Below are positions 1 to 14,043 of a DNA stretch of 42,557 bases, piece after piece. How positions within the stretch are numbered: position 1 is the first letter of the stretch; each line of letters begins with the position of its first letter. The notes under the pieces were generated by a model. The model saw nothing but the letters and a program-made list of their open reading frames with translations. It was not told where the DNA came from and did no database searches. The DNA is from Deltaproteobacteria bacterium (lineage in GTDB: Bacteria > Myxococcota_A > Polyangia > Haliangiales > Haliangiaceae). The stretch lies in the NCBI GenBank assembly GCA_025353585.1, contig JANXOM010000117.1, positions 1 to 42,557 on the forward strand, given 5' to 3'. Both the position numbers and the translations under genes were made by a program.

Positions 1-51
1 GTCGACGCGGACGAGCTTGAACGCCGCGAACCGCCGAGCCGCATGGCCTGA
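1..51 (+). CDS. Possible 3' end of a rightward gene
   Basis: Frame 1 is open from the window edge to a TGA at 49-51 and encodes 16 residues with mostly G/C third positions, as in the surrounding genes. It would be the tail of a gene converging on bioA. The antisense frame is also open from an ATG at 78 to the window edge, so a leftward start cannot be excluded. The fragment is too short to assign a family. Confidence 0.3.
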   Translation, partial: VDADELERREPPSRMA

Positions 52-77
52 CCGAACACCTCCACGCGCCCGGCTCA

Positions 78-93
78 TGTTTCACGTGAAACG
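78..93. promoter_or_regulatory. parS centromere site (ParB-binding)
   Basis: The sequence TGTTTCACGTGAAACG matches the widely conserved 16-bp parS palindrome TGTTTCACGTGAAACA at 15 of 16 positions; only the last base differs. ParB-CTP clamps load at such sites to organise the origin region for segregation by ParA. Its position just beyond the bioA stop and about 7.5 kb from dnaA fits the origin-proximal placement of parS in most bacteria. It is the only copy I found in the window. Confidence 0.9.
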
Positions 94-99
94 ACGGGG

Positions 100-1343
<1,244 letters not shown>

Positions 1344-1347
<4 letters not shown>

Positions 1348-2528
1348 GGCACCAGCTCGCGGAGCGTGGCGAGCGCCCGCTGGAGCTGCGCGGGTTCGTG
1401 TCCCGATGACACGCTGATGCGCAGGCGCGCGGTACCGTCGGGCACCGTCGGCGGCCGGATGCCCTGGGCGAACACCCCACGCGCCAGCAGACGCTCGCTC
1501 AACGCCATCACGGCCATGTCGTTTCCGACATGCAGCGGAGCGATCGCGCCATCGCGCGCCCCTCCCAGCGTCGGGATGGCCTCGCGCAGCTGCCGCGCGT
1601 TCGCCGCGAGCGCACGCCGCCGGTCGTCCCCGTCGCGACCGCGAACGATCGCGATCGCGGCCGTGCTGGCCGCCGCCGTCGAGGGCGGCAGCGCTGTCGA
1701 GAACACGAACATGCGGGCCCGGTTGTAGAGCAGTTCCGTGATCGCGGGGCCGCTCGCCGCGAACGCACCGAAGCTGCCGAGCGCCTTGCCGAACGTGCCG
1801 ATGACGACATCGGGCACCACGCCCGCATCGGCGGCCACGCCACGCCCCTCGGTCCCGCGCGCGCCGATCGCGTGCGCCTCGTCGAGGATCAGGGCTGCGT
1901 CGTGCCGCGCGCAGATCGCGTGGATCGCCGCGACGTCGACGATGTCGCCATCCATCGAGAACAGCGACTCCGTCACGACGAGCCGCCGGCGCGCCGCGGG
2001 GTGAGCGCGCAACGCCGCCTCGAGGGCACCGCCATCGGCGTGCGGGATCACCACGACCCGCGCCCGCGACAGGCGGCAGCCGTCGATGAGGCTCGCGTGG
2101 TTCAGCTCGTCAGAGAAGATCACGTCGCGAGCGTCGGCCAGCGCCGTCAGCACCCCCACGTTCGCGGCGTACCCGGTGTTGAAGAGCCGGGCAGGGCGCC
2201 CGAGCCAATCACCGAGCGCCGCCTCGAGCGCGACGTGCTGCCGATGGGTGCCCGTGATCAGCCGCGATGCGCCCGCGCCGACGCCATCGGCCTCGAGCGA
2301 TGCCTGGGCCGCGCGCACGAGGCGCGCATCGCCGCTGAGCGAGAGGTAGTCATTCGACGCGAGGTTAACGACCTCGGCGCCGTCGAGCACCACCGCCGGG
2401 CCCGGCCGGCCATCGACGATGCGCGGCGCCCGCAGGCGATGCACCCGAACGAGCTCGTCCAGCTCGGTGCGCGCGTCCGCTTCGAGACTCACGGTCGCGA
2501 CTATATCGACGCGCCCGAAGCTGTCCAC
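1344..2528 (-). CDS. bioF: 8-amino-7-oxononanoate synthase (BioF)
   Basis: BioF condenses pimeloyl-ACP or pimeloyl-CoA with L-alanine to give KAPA, the substrate of BioA. The 394-residue alpha-oxoamine synthase shows [10 protein letters not shown] near the N-terminus, [12 protein letters not shown], and the PLP lysine in [13 protein letters not shown]. The start given is a GTG 29 bp after mnmE. No good Shine-Dalgarno precedes it, and an in-frame GTG at 2492 would give an N-terminus nearer the family norm, so the first dozen residues are doubtful. It forms the tail of the mnmE-bioF-bioA leftward unit. Confidence 0.95.
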
Positions 2529-2557
2529 CGGGGAACGCCCCGCCGACTCGGCCGGAG

Positions 2558-3895
2558 CTATTTGCCGATGCAGAACCGCGCGAACACTTCGTCGAGCACG
2601 CGGTCCCCGACCTCGACGCCGCGCAGCTCGGCCAGCGCCCGGGTCGCCTCGCGTAGCTCGAGCGCGACGATCTCGCCCGGCGCGCCCGCGGTCCAGCCCG
2701 CCAGCGCCGCTGCCAGATGCGCGCCCGCCGTTGCGGCCGCTGCGTGCTGCCGGGCCGTCGACACGAACGCATCTTCGTTGCCCTCGCGCTCGCTGACGCC
2801 CGCGACCTCGAGGACCCGACGCTTCAGCGCCGCGAGCCCTTCGCCGGTCTGCGCGGACGTGCCGATCGCGCGATCGCCCTCGGCCCCGTCGGGGGAGCGG
2901 CCGAGGTCGACCTTGCTGCGCACCGCGATGCCGCGCGGCCCGTACGCCGCCGCGCCCGTCCCCGTGGCCGCGTCGGACACCACGACGACCACGTCCGCCG
3001 CCTCCACCCGCGCGGCGCCGAGCGCGATCCCCCGCCGCTCCACCAGGTCGACGGTCTCGCGCGTCCCGGCCGTGTCGACGAGCGTCACCGCCACGCCGTC
3101 CCAGACGTCGACGACCTCCAGGTAATCACGCGTGGTCCCCGGCGCGGCCGCCACGAGCGCGCGCTCCTTGCCGATCAGCGCGTTCAGCAGCGAGGACTTG
3201 CCCGCGTTGACCTCACCGACCAACGCGACCGTCACGCCCGCGGTCACCGCGCGCGCGTGCCGGAACCCGGCGGCGAGCGACGCACAAGCCGCCGCCGTCG
3301 CGGCGAGCTCGGCCGCCAGCGCCCGCTCCGACGGCGCCTCGAGATCGTCCTCGGGAAAATCGATTCGCCCTTCGATCTCGGCGAGCACGCGCACCACCCG
3401 CGTCTCGAGCGCGGCCGCCGCATCGCCGAGCCGCCCCCCGAGGTTGTCCTGCGCCAGTCGCCACGCCCGCGCGCTGCCCGCCGAGATGACCGCCAGCAGC
3501 GCCTCGGCCCGCGCGAGGTCGAGCTTGCCGTTCGCCACCGCCCGCCGCGTGAACTCGCCGGGCTCGGCGACCCGGGCCCCACGTGCGCACGCCGCCGCCA
3601 ACAACGCCTCCAGGTTCATCCGGCCGCCATGGCCGTGCAGCTCCGCGACGTCCTCGCCCGTGAAGGAGCGCGGCGCGCGCATCGCGAACGCCAGGACCTC
3701 GTCGAGCCGGCCGCCATCGGTCCCCCGCGCCACACCGACCCGCACGCGCCGGTCGAGCCGCGCCGCATCCACGCCGAGCACCGCCGCGGCGACCGCGATC
3801 GCGCGCGGCCCCGATAGGCGCACGATCCCGACCCCGCCCTCACCGGCAGCCGTCGCGATCGCCGCGATCGTGTCGTCGGCGAGCCCCCGCGTCAC
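2558..3895 (-). CDS. mnmE: tRNA uridine-5-carboxymethylaminomethyl modification GTPase (MnmE/TrmE)
   Basis: MnmE works with MnmG to modify the wobble uridine (U34) of certain tRNAs, using GTP hydrolysis to gate the reaction. The 445-residue protein has the formyl-THF-binding N-domain, a helical domain, and a G domain with G1 GEVNAGKS at 227-234, G2 TTRD at 254-257 and G3 DTAG at 274-277. It ends with the family's catalytic C-terminal CIGK. The G4 motif reads SKVD at 327-330 instead of NKxD. The GTG start overlaps the jag stop by 4 bp (GTGA). mnmG, often the next gene, is not here. Confidence 0.96.
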   Translation of the reverse strand: MTRGLADDTIAAIATAAGEGGVGIVRLSGPRAIAVAAAVLGVDAARLDRRVRVGVARGTDGGRLDEVLAFAMRAPRSFTGEDVAELHGHGGRMNLEALLAAACARGARVAEPGEFTRRAVANGKLDLARAEALLAVISAGSARAWRLAQDNLGGRLGDAAAALETRVVRVLAEIEGRIDFPEDDLEAPSERALAAELAATAAACASLAAGFRHARAVTAGVTVALVGEVNAGKSSLLNALIGKERALVAAAPGTTRDYLEVVDVWDGVAVTLVDTAGTRETVDLVERRGIALGAARVEAADVVVVVSDAATGTGAAAYGPRGIAVRSKVDLGRSPDGAEGDRAIGTSAQTGEGLAALKRRVLEVAGVSEREGNEDAFVSTARQHAAAATAGAHLAAALAGWTAGAPGEIVALELREATRALAELRGVEVGDRVLDEVFARFCIGK

Positions 3896-4461
3896 TCGGC
3901 GGGAGCAGGCGCCGCGGTGCCGGTCGCGCCGTCCGGGACGACGAGGATGTGGCGGTCTTCGCCTTCCCCTTCGCTCCGGCTCGTCACGCCCGCGATCTCC
4001 GCGAGGGCCATGTGCACGATGCGCCGATCGTGCGGCGTCATCGGCTGCAGCGGGACGATCTGCTTGGTCTGCAGCGCCTTCTCGCTCATCCGCTGGGCCA
4101 GCGACGTCAGCCGCTCGACCTGCTTGTCCCGAAAGCCGCCGGCGTCGACGATCAAGGGCTTCCCCTTCTCGCCGCGCTCGCTCTTCTCGCCGTCCCGCGG
4201 CCGCTCGCGATCGCGGTCACCACGCTCGCCGCGCTCGTGAAACACGGCCTTGTTGACGAGGTGCTGGAGCGCGTCGAGCACGACACCCCGACGTCCGATC
4301 ACCAGCTCGGTGTCCTTCGTCTGGATCTCGAGCACCGTGCGATCGGCGTTCTCGTTGATGTCGATGTCCGCAGAGACACCCATGCGCTCGAGCAGCCCGA
4401 GCAGGAAATCGCTCGCCTTCTCGGCGAGATCTTCACGTTCAGCAGACGCAACTTCGGTCAC
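3892..4461 (-). CDS. khpB: KhpB/Jag RNA-binding protein (KH-R3H)
   Basis: This is a predicted cytosolic RNA-binding protein of the Jag/KhpB family, usually encoded beside yidC and linked to post-transcriptional control of envelope growth. The 189 residues contain a KH domain whose GxxG loop is GRRG (56-59) and an R3H domain with the Arg-x3-His signature R146/H150. Between them lies a very charged segment (about 75-101) rich in Arg, Glu, Asp and Lys. The Jag_N domain common in Firmicutes is absent. A GTG start preceded by GGAGG, 14 bp after yidC, supports the start chosen. Confidence 0.92.
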   Translation of the reverse strand: MTEVASAEREDLAEKASDFLLGLLERMGVSADIDINENADRTVLEIQTKDTELVIGRRGVVLDALQHLVNKAVFHERGERGDRDRERPRDGEKSERGEKGKPLIVDAGGFRDKQVERLTSLAQRMSEKALQTKQIVPLQPMTPHDRRIVHMALAEIAGVTSRSEGEGEDRHILVVPDGATGTAAPAPAE

Positions 4462-4475
4462 TCGAGCCTCCAGGA

Positions 4476-6503
4476 CTAACGCCGACGCTTCTTGCGCCGT
4501 GGCCGGGTCGCACCCGCGCCGGTGGTTGCGGATGCGCCGAGCGCGGAGTCCGCAGAATCATCAGGCTCGCTGTCATCAGCGGACGCGTCGTCGTCGACAT
4601 GCACGGCGGCGAGGTCGGCCGTGCCGAGCTCCGTCGTGACCGCGGTCTCCTTGAGCGCCTTGATCGACCCGGCGGCCGTGGACTTCTTCTTCTTGCCGTT
4701 CGTGCCGACGAGCTTGGCCCGCGCGGCCTCTTCCTCGGCCGCCTTCTCGCGCGCCGCGACCGCCGCCTTGTTCTTCGCGAGCTGCGCGGCGATCGCGAGG
4801 CTCTTCTTGTCGAACTTGTTCATGTAGACCGAGTGCAGCGACGACAGCACGGTGTTCGTGAAGATGTAGAGCGTCAGGCCGGCCGGGAAGTAGAACGACA
4901 TCACGCCGAACATGATCGGCATGCCGTACTGCATCATCTTCTGGCCGGGCTGGTTCGCGGCCTGCGGCGTCAGGCGCGCCTGCAGGAACATCATCGCGAC
5001 GAGCGCGACCGGCAGCACGTGCGTCGGATCGCTGTTCGTGAGGTCGTTGATCCAGCCGGGGATGAACGCGGCCTGGTAGAGCTCGCCCGTCGCCGACAGC
5101 ATGATGTACAGCGCGCTCCAGATCGGGATCTGGAGGAACATCGGCGCGCACCCGGACAGCGGGCTGACGCCATGCTGCTTGTAGAGCGCCATCGTCGCCT
5201 GCTGCGCCGCGGCCTTGTCGTCGCCGTGCTTCTTCTGCAGCTCCTGGGCTTGCGGCGAGAGGGCCGCCATCGCCTTCATCGAACGCATCGAGCGCGTCGT
5301 CCAGAACAGCGTGACGACCTTGACCATCAGCGTGAGCAAGATGATCGCGACGCCCCAGTTCCCGACGACGTTGTAGATCTGGCCGAGCAGCCACAGGAGC
5401 GGCTTGCCGATGAACGCGAGCGAGAAGTTGAGGACCGGGAAGTGGCCAAAATCGACCGTGTCGCGGAAGCCGGTCGCGAAGCCCGCGAACGCGTCTGCCG
5501 CGTCGAGGAGCTCGTAGTTCTTCGGACCGAAGAACGCGACGACCGTGCGCTGGCTGGTGCCGTCCTTCTGCTCGGTGACCGGCTGGCCCAGCACGATGTC
5601 CGTGCGCATGAGGCCCGCGGGCTCGATCGCTTCGGTGTGCTTCGAGATGTTCTCGGTCTCGCTCACCCGCTGCGGCGCGACGACCGCCATGAGGAACGGG
5701 TGGACGAAGCCCGTCCACTGCACGTTGTCCGCGCGACGCGGGAAGGAATCCGGCTGGCCGTCGGTGCCGAGCTTGATGCCCGCCGTGGTGTTGTAGTCGC
5801 CGTTGAAGAGCTGGCTCGCCGACGACCACACGCGCGGCTGCACGCGCGCGCTGCCCGCGTCGTCCGTCTTGGGGTCCTGGAACGCATAGGTCGAGATGAC
5901 CGGCGTGATCTGGGTGTCGACGGTCGGGCTGTGCTTGAACGTGGTCTTGACGTCGAGCTTCACCATGTAATCCGCCGGGATCACGGTGAACGTCTTCACG
6001 ACGTGGACGTCGTCCGTGTCGAGCTCGTAGGTGACGTGCGTGTCGTCGACCTTCGCGCCGGTCCACAGCGCGCGCGGCGGCAGGAGGACCGAGTCGTCGC
6101 TGCGGCGGTAGTTGACCTGCAGCGAGCCGGCCCCCGGGTAGGTGATCGGGAGGAGCTGGGCCTCGTCCTTGTCCTTGACCTTCTTGTAACGCTCGTCGCT
6201 CAGGCGCCAACCGGCGATCGCGCCGCCCTGGTTCGTGAACTCGACGTCGAAGCTCGGGAAGTGGAGCTTCGGAGCGGGCGGCAGCGCGATCTCGGCCGCA
6301 GTCTGCGCGGGGCCGCGATACGTGTCGTCGGCAGCCTTCGCGCGCGGCCCGAGGTTCGCGACCGTGACGCCGCCGGAGCCCATCGCCGAGCCCACGCCGG
6401 GCGGCGGCGGCTCCGGCTTCTTCTGGATGAACTTCGTGTAGCCGATGAACACGACGAGCGCGAGCGCGACCGCGACGAGCAGTCGCTTGCCTTGTTCCTG
6501 CAC
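4476..6503 (-). CDS. yidC: Membrane protein insertase YidC
   Basis: YidC inserts and folds inner-membrane proteins alone or with SecYEG. The 675-residue product has one N-terminal membrane segment (about 8-25), a large periplasmic beta-domain, then the conserved five-helix insertase core from about residue 365, including SPLSGCAPMFLQIPIW and FYFPAGLTLYIFTNTVLS. This is the Gram-negative architecture. The C-terminal tail of roughly 100 residues is unusual: Lys/Ala-rich, then Asp-rich, ending in a run of Arg and Lys. The start is GTG and overlaps the yidD TAG by one base. Confidence 0.96.
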   Translation of the reverse strand: MQEQGKRLLVAVALALVVFIGYTKFIQKKPEPPPPGVGSAMGSGGVTVANLGPRAKAADDTYRGPAQTAAEIALPPAPKLHFPSFDVEFTNQGGAIAGWRLSDERYKKVKDKDEAQLLPITYPGAGSLQVNYRRSDDSVLLPPRALWTGAKVDDTHVTYELDTDDVHVVKTFTVIPADYMVKLDVKTTFKHSPTVDTQITPVISTYAFQDPKTDDAGSARVQPRVWSSASQLFNGDYNTTAGIKLGTDGQPDSFPRRADNVQWTGFVHPFLMAVVAPQRVSETENISKHTEAIEPAGLMRTDIVLGQPVTEQKDGTSQRTVVAFFGPKNYELLDAADAFAGFATGFRDTVDFGHFPVLNFSLAFIGKPLLWLLGQIYNVVGNWGVAIILLTLMVKVVTLFWTTRSMRSMKAMAALSPQAQELQKKHGDDKAAAQQATMALYKQHGVSPLSGCAPMFLQIPIWSALYIMLSATGELYQAAFIPGWINDLTNSDPTHVLPVALVAMMFLQARLTPQAANQPGQKMMQYGMPIMFGVMSFYFPAGLTLYIFTNTVLSSLHSVYMNKFDKKSLAIAAQLAKNKAAVAAREKAAEEEAARAKLVGTNGKKKKSTAAGSIKALKETAVTTELGTADLAAVHVDDDASADDSEPDDSADSALGASATTGAGATRPRRKKRRR

Positions 6504-6784
6504 TAGCTATGCTCCTGGCAACTGTGACGCGCGGACGGCACCGGATCGAAGCCGCCGCGGAACAATGGATTGCAGCGCGCGATCCGCACCACCGCGAGCG
6601 CGGTCCCGACGACGATCCCGCGCGAGTGGACCGCTTGCTGCGCGTACTCGGAGCACGTGGGCAGGTACCGACACGTGGGCGTACGCTTGAGCGGCGACAG
6701 CACGAGGCGATAGCCCACGACCGGAAGCAAGACGATCCACACGAGCGCCGCGTGGATCGCTTTGAAGAGCGTGGTCGTTGTCAT
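6503..6784 (-). CDS. yidD: Membrane insertion efficiency factor YidD
   Basis: YidD is a small peripheral inner-membrane protein that assists YidC-dependent insertion. The 93-residue product contains the family hallmark of clustered cysteines in CRYLPTCSEYA, followed by ARCNPLFRGGFDPVP. The ATG at 6784 overlaps the rnpA stop (ATGA) and places the amphipathic N-terminal helix as expected. A longer reading from 6913 would run inside rnpA and is rejected. Neighbours rnpA and yidC are the classic context. Confidence 0.93.
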   Translation of the reverse strand: MTTTTLFKAIHAALVWIVLLPVVGYRLVLSPLKRTPTCRYLPTCSEYAQQAVHSRGIVVGTALAVVRIARCNPLFRGGFDPVPSARHSCQEHS

Positions 6785-7137
6785 GCGAGCTGTCGAAGGA
6801 TCCGCGAGAGGTCGGGCGCGAAGTCGTCGGGGTGACCCTGCCGCGCCGCGCTGTCTTTGGCAACGAGAACCACGTCCCACCCCGTAGGCACCCAGCCGTG
6901 CAGGCGCAACCACTCGCGGAGCATCCGCTTGATCCGGTTGCGAACAACGGCGTTACCCACCTTCTTCGTCACCGTCAGCCCGAGCCGGCCGAGCGTATCC
7001 ACGCCGACACGCCGACGCGCGAGCGCGAGGACATGACGACCGTGGAGCTTCTGACCGGTAGACTGCACGCCGACGAAGTCGGGCCGACGCTTGAGACGCG
7101 CTGCCTTGGCGATGCCGAGGGGAGCGCGGCCCGGCAT
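6781..7137 (-). CDS. rnpA: Ribonuclease P protein component (RnpA)
   Basis: RnpA is the protein subunit of RNase P and helps the catalytic RNA remove 5' leaders from pre-tRNAs. The 118-residue basic protein has LGLTVTKKVGNAVVRNRIKRMLRE, whose core holds the family RNR motif. The ATG at 7137 shares its A with the rpmH TGA (TGATG), suggesting coupled translation; an adjoining upstream GTG at 7140 is a less likely start. The length fits the family. Confidence 0.93.
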   Translation of the reverse strand: MPGRAPLGIAKAARLKRRPDFVGVQSTGQKLHGRHVLALARRRVGVDTLGRLGLTVTKKVGNAVVRNRIKRMLREWLRLHGWVPTGWDVVLVAKDSAARQGHPDDFAPDLSRILRQLA

Positions 7138-7289
7138 CACTTCTTCGCGGTCGTCACCGAGATCCGCTTGCGCCCCTTGGCGCGGCGGCGGCGGAGGACT
7201 TCACGTCCACCACGGGTCTTCTTGCGGGCGCGGAAGCCGTGGGTGCGCTTACGGCTTTTGTTGTGCGGCTGGTAGGTGCGCTTGCTCAC
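7137..7289 (-). CDS. rpmH: 50S ribosomal protein L34
   Basis: This 50-residue, highly basic protein is L34 of the large ribosomal subunit. It starts at a GTG (7289-7287), reads [20 protein letters not shown] with the expected KRTYQPHN opening, continues with an [23 protein letters not shown] core, and ends at TGA 7139-7137. It heads the leftward rpmH-rnpA-yidD-yidC-jag-mnmE array facing dnaA, the arrangement found around many bacterial origins. A possible -10 (TACAAT on the minus strand, 7410-7415) lies about 120 bp upstream, without a clear -35. Confidence 0.95.
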   Translation of the reverse strand: MSKRTYQPHNKSRKRTHGFRARKKTRGGREVLRRRRAKGRKRISVTTAKK

Positions 7290-7639
7290 GGGCGTGTCCT
7301 CGGCTGAACGGAGGGCGATCGATACTCGACGCCGGAGACGAGGTCAAGCGCAGGCGTAAGAAGCGGCGGGCCAACCGCCGATTCCGGAGGGGATCTCGGG
7401 CCGCGTAAAATTGTAATTGTCGTCGGAAATCCGGAGTCGACTTGCTGGTGATTTTGCCTTGCGCAGCGAAAACGCCATCTGTTACCAAGCGAGCGATTTC
7501 GATTCGCCAGGCTGCCAGACGGCGGTTCGGGGAAAGGACCAGGAGACCCTGTGGATAACTTCTGGATGGGGCGTTGTATTGCGTGTGGACAGGCGTGCCT
7601 AATCAAATGATATCGCAGGACTTTCGTCCCGGAGATGGC
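7290..7639. other. rpmH-dnaA divergent intergenic region
   Basis: This 350-bp spacer separates the leftward rpmH array from dnaA and must carry both promoters. It is less GC-rich than the genes, with an AT-leaning patch at about 7404-7420. One perfect DnaA box lies at 7550-7558 and a weaker relative (TGTGGACAG) at 7584-7592. I see no convincing ORF. It may form the upstream half of a bipartite origin or simply serve DnaA autoregulation. Confidence 0.6.
7550..7558 (-). promoter_or_regulatory. DnaA box (perfect consensus)
   Basis: TGTGGATAA is the exact reverse complement of the strong DnaA box TTATCCACA. It lies 82 bp upstream of the dnaA start codon, where DnaA binding could repress dnaA or contribute to origin function. 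Confidence 0.8.
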
Positions 7640-9043
<1,404 letters not shown>

Positions 9044-9329
9044 CCGCAGCGGGACCGGGAGTGCCTGTGCACAACGCTGATGGCCGGGCTGTGGGTCGAT
9101 CCTGGATGACTTCACCGACGACGATTGTCCACACGCAGCCCGCATCGCGTGCTAGCTACGCAACACGTCAGACCGCTGTGCTCTGCTCCCCGGATCGACA
9201 AGCGCTGCGCGAGGTTGCCGAGTTGTCCTCGATCCTCACAGCCCTTCTGATTCTTACTACTAACAAGATCTAGATCTCTTTAAGACTAAGAGCAGACCAG
9301 AGCCGCTGAAGACCGAGCCGGAGCCGACC
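9044..9329. other. dnaA-dnaN intergenic region, candidate oriC unwinding site
   Basis: This 286-bp spacer contains TTGTCCACA (9125-9133), one mismatch from the DnaA box, and TGTGCACAA (9066-9074), a weaker match. Near its right end is an AT-rich tract (about 9245-9292, roughly one-third G+C in a GC-rich genome). Within it, CTTACTACTAAC (9253-9264) resembles the DnaA-trio repeats adjoining DnaA boxes in basal unwinding elements. A perfect AGATCTAGATCT palindrome follows at 9266-9277. I see no credible ORF. The assignment rests on motifs and position, not on strand-skew data. Confidence 0.6.
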
Positions 9330-10427
<1,098 letters not shown>

Positions 10428-10450
10428 CCTGCTAGCGCGTCGCGGGTCGC

Positions 10451-11563
10451 ATGCAGATTCACGCGCTGGTCGTGGAGGGCGTGCGCAACCTGGCGCCGCT
10501 CACGCTCGTCCCCCGAGCGCGGTTCAACGTGTTCGTCGGCGACAACGGGCAGGGCAAGACGAACCTGCTCGAGGCGATCTTCGCGGTAGCCGCGCTGCGA
10601 TCGTTCCGCACGTCGAAGCTCGCGGACCTCATCGCGTTCGGCGCGTCGGAGGCCCGGCTCGGCGCGCGGGTCGCCAAAGACGACCTGACGCGGACCTACG
10701 AGGTCGAGATCTCACCGGGCTCGCGGCGCATCCGACTCGACGGCAAGACCGCCCGGCCGCTCGCGAAGTACTTCGGTGGCTTCAACGTCGTGGTCTTCAC
10801 CCCGGAGGACCTGGGGCTCGCGCGCGGTGCGCCCGCCGATCGGCGCCGGTTCCTCGACCGCGGAGTCTTCAACCTGCGGCCAGGCTACCTGGCCGTCACC
10901 AGCGACTACGAGAAGGTCTTGAAGCAGCGCAACAGCGTGCTGCGCCAGGTCGGACAGGGCGCCATGAGCCATGCGCGGGCCGAGGAGATGCTGTCGATCT
11001 ACGACAACCAGCTCGCCCAGCTCGGCGTCCAGCTCGCCCAGGACCGCGTCCGGTTCCTCGAGGTCATCCGCCCCGCGCTCCTCGATGCCTTCGGCGAGAT
11101 CACCCGCACCGGGCTCGCCGCGGGCGCTCGCTACGTGTCGCAGACCGCGGGCGGGTCTGTCGCCGACCTCGAGGCGCGGCTCCGCGAGGGCAGGGCGCGC
11201 GATCTGGCGACCGGGTCGACGCACGTCGGCCCCCATCGCGATGACCTCGTCCTGGAGCTCGAGGGCCGCGAGGCGGGCAGCTTCGCCTCTCAGGGCCAGC
11301 TCCGCGCGATCATGCTCGCCTGGAAGAGCGCGGAGCTCGCTGTCCTGGGCCGGGCCCACGGCGACGCGCCGATCTTGCTGCTCGACGACGTGTCCTCGGA
11401 GCTCGACCCCTCGCGCAACGAGTATCTCTTCCAGCACCTGGCCAATCAGGCCGGCCAGTGCTTCATCACGACGACCGCAGCCGGCCACGTCTTGCTCGAT
11501 CAAAATCGGGCCGACTTTTTCATCCACTCAGGCCGGATCGAATCAGGCCGAATCGACGCGTGA
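10451..11563 (+). CDS. recF: DNA replication and repair protein RecF
   Basis: RecF is an SMC-like ATPase that, with RecO and RecR, loads RecA at single-strand gaps. The 370-residue protein has Walker A GDNGQGKTN near residue 31, the RecF segment STHVGPHRDDL, the ABC-type signature SQGQLRAIMLAWKSAEL and Walker B ILLLDDVSSELD. All catalytic motifs are present and the length is typical. It lies between dnaN and gyrB in the conserved origin cluster. Confidence 0.96.
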   Translation: MQIHALVVEGVRNLAPLTLVPRARFNVFVGDNGQGKTNLLEAIFAVAALRSFRTSKLADLIAFGASEARLGARVAKDDLTRTYEVEISPGSRRIRLDGKTARPLAKYFGGFNVVVFTPEDLGLARGAPADRRRFLDRGVFNLRPGYLAVTSDYEKVLKQRNSVLRQVGQGAMSHARAEEMLSIYDNQLAQLGVQLAQDRVRFLEVIRPALLDAFGEITRTGLAAGARYVSQTAGGSVADLEARLREGRARDLATGSTHVGPHRDDLVLELEGREAGSFASQGQLRAIMLAWKSAELAVLGRAHGDAPILLLDDVSSELDPSRNEYLFQHLANQAGQCFITTTAAGHVLLDQNRADFFIHSGRIESGRIDA

Positions 11564-11589
11564 AAACGCTCGTTACGTGGTACGTCTAG

Positions 11590-14043
<2,454 letters not shown>

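Noticed and set aside
1..78. A leftward gene start (ATG at 78) running off the left edge
   Set aside because: The ATG would lie inside parS and the early codons have poor third-position bias. The rightward tail ending at 51 fits codon use better, though neither is certain.
6785..6913. A longer YidD starting at 6913
   Set aside because: The extra 43 residues lie inside rnpA and do not resemble YidD; the ATG at 6784 overlaps the rnpA stop as expected for coupled genes.
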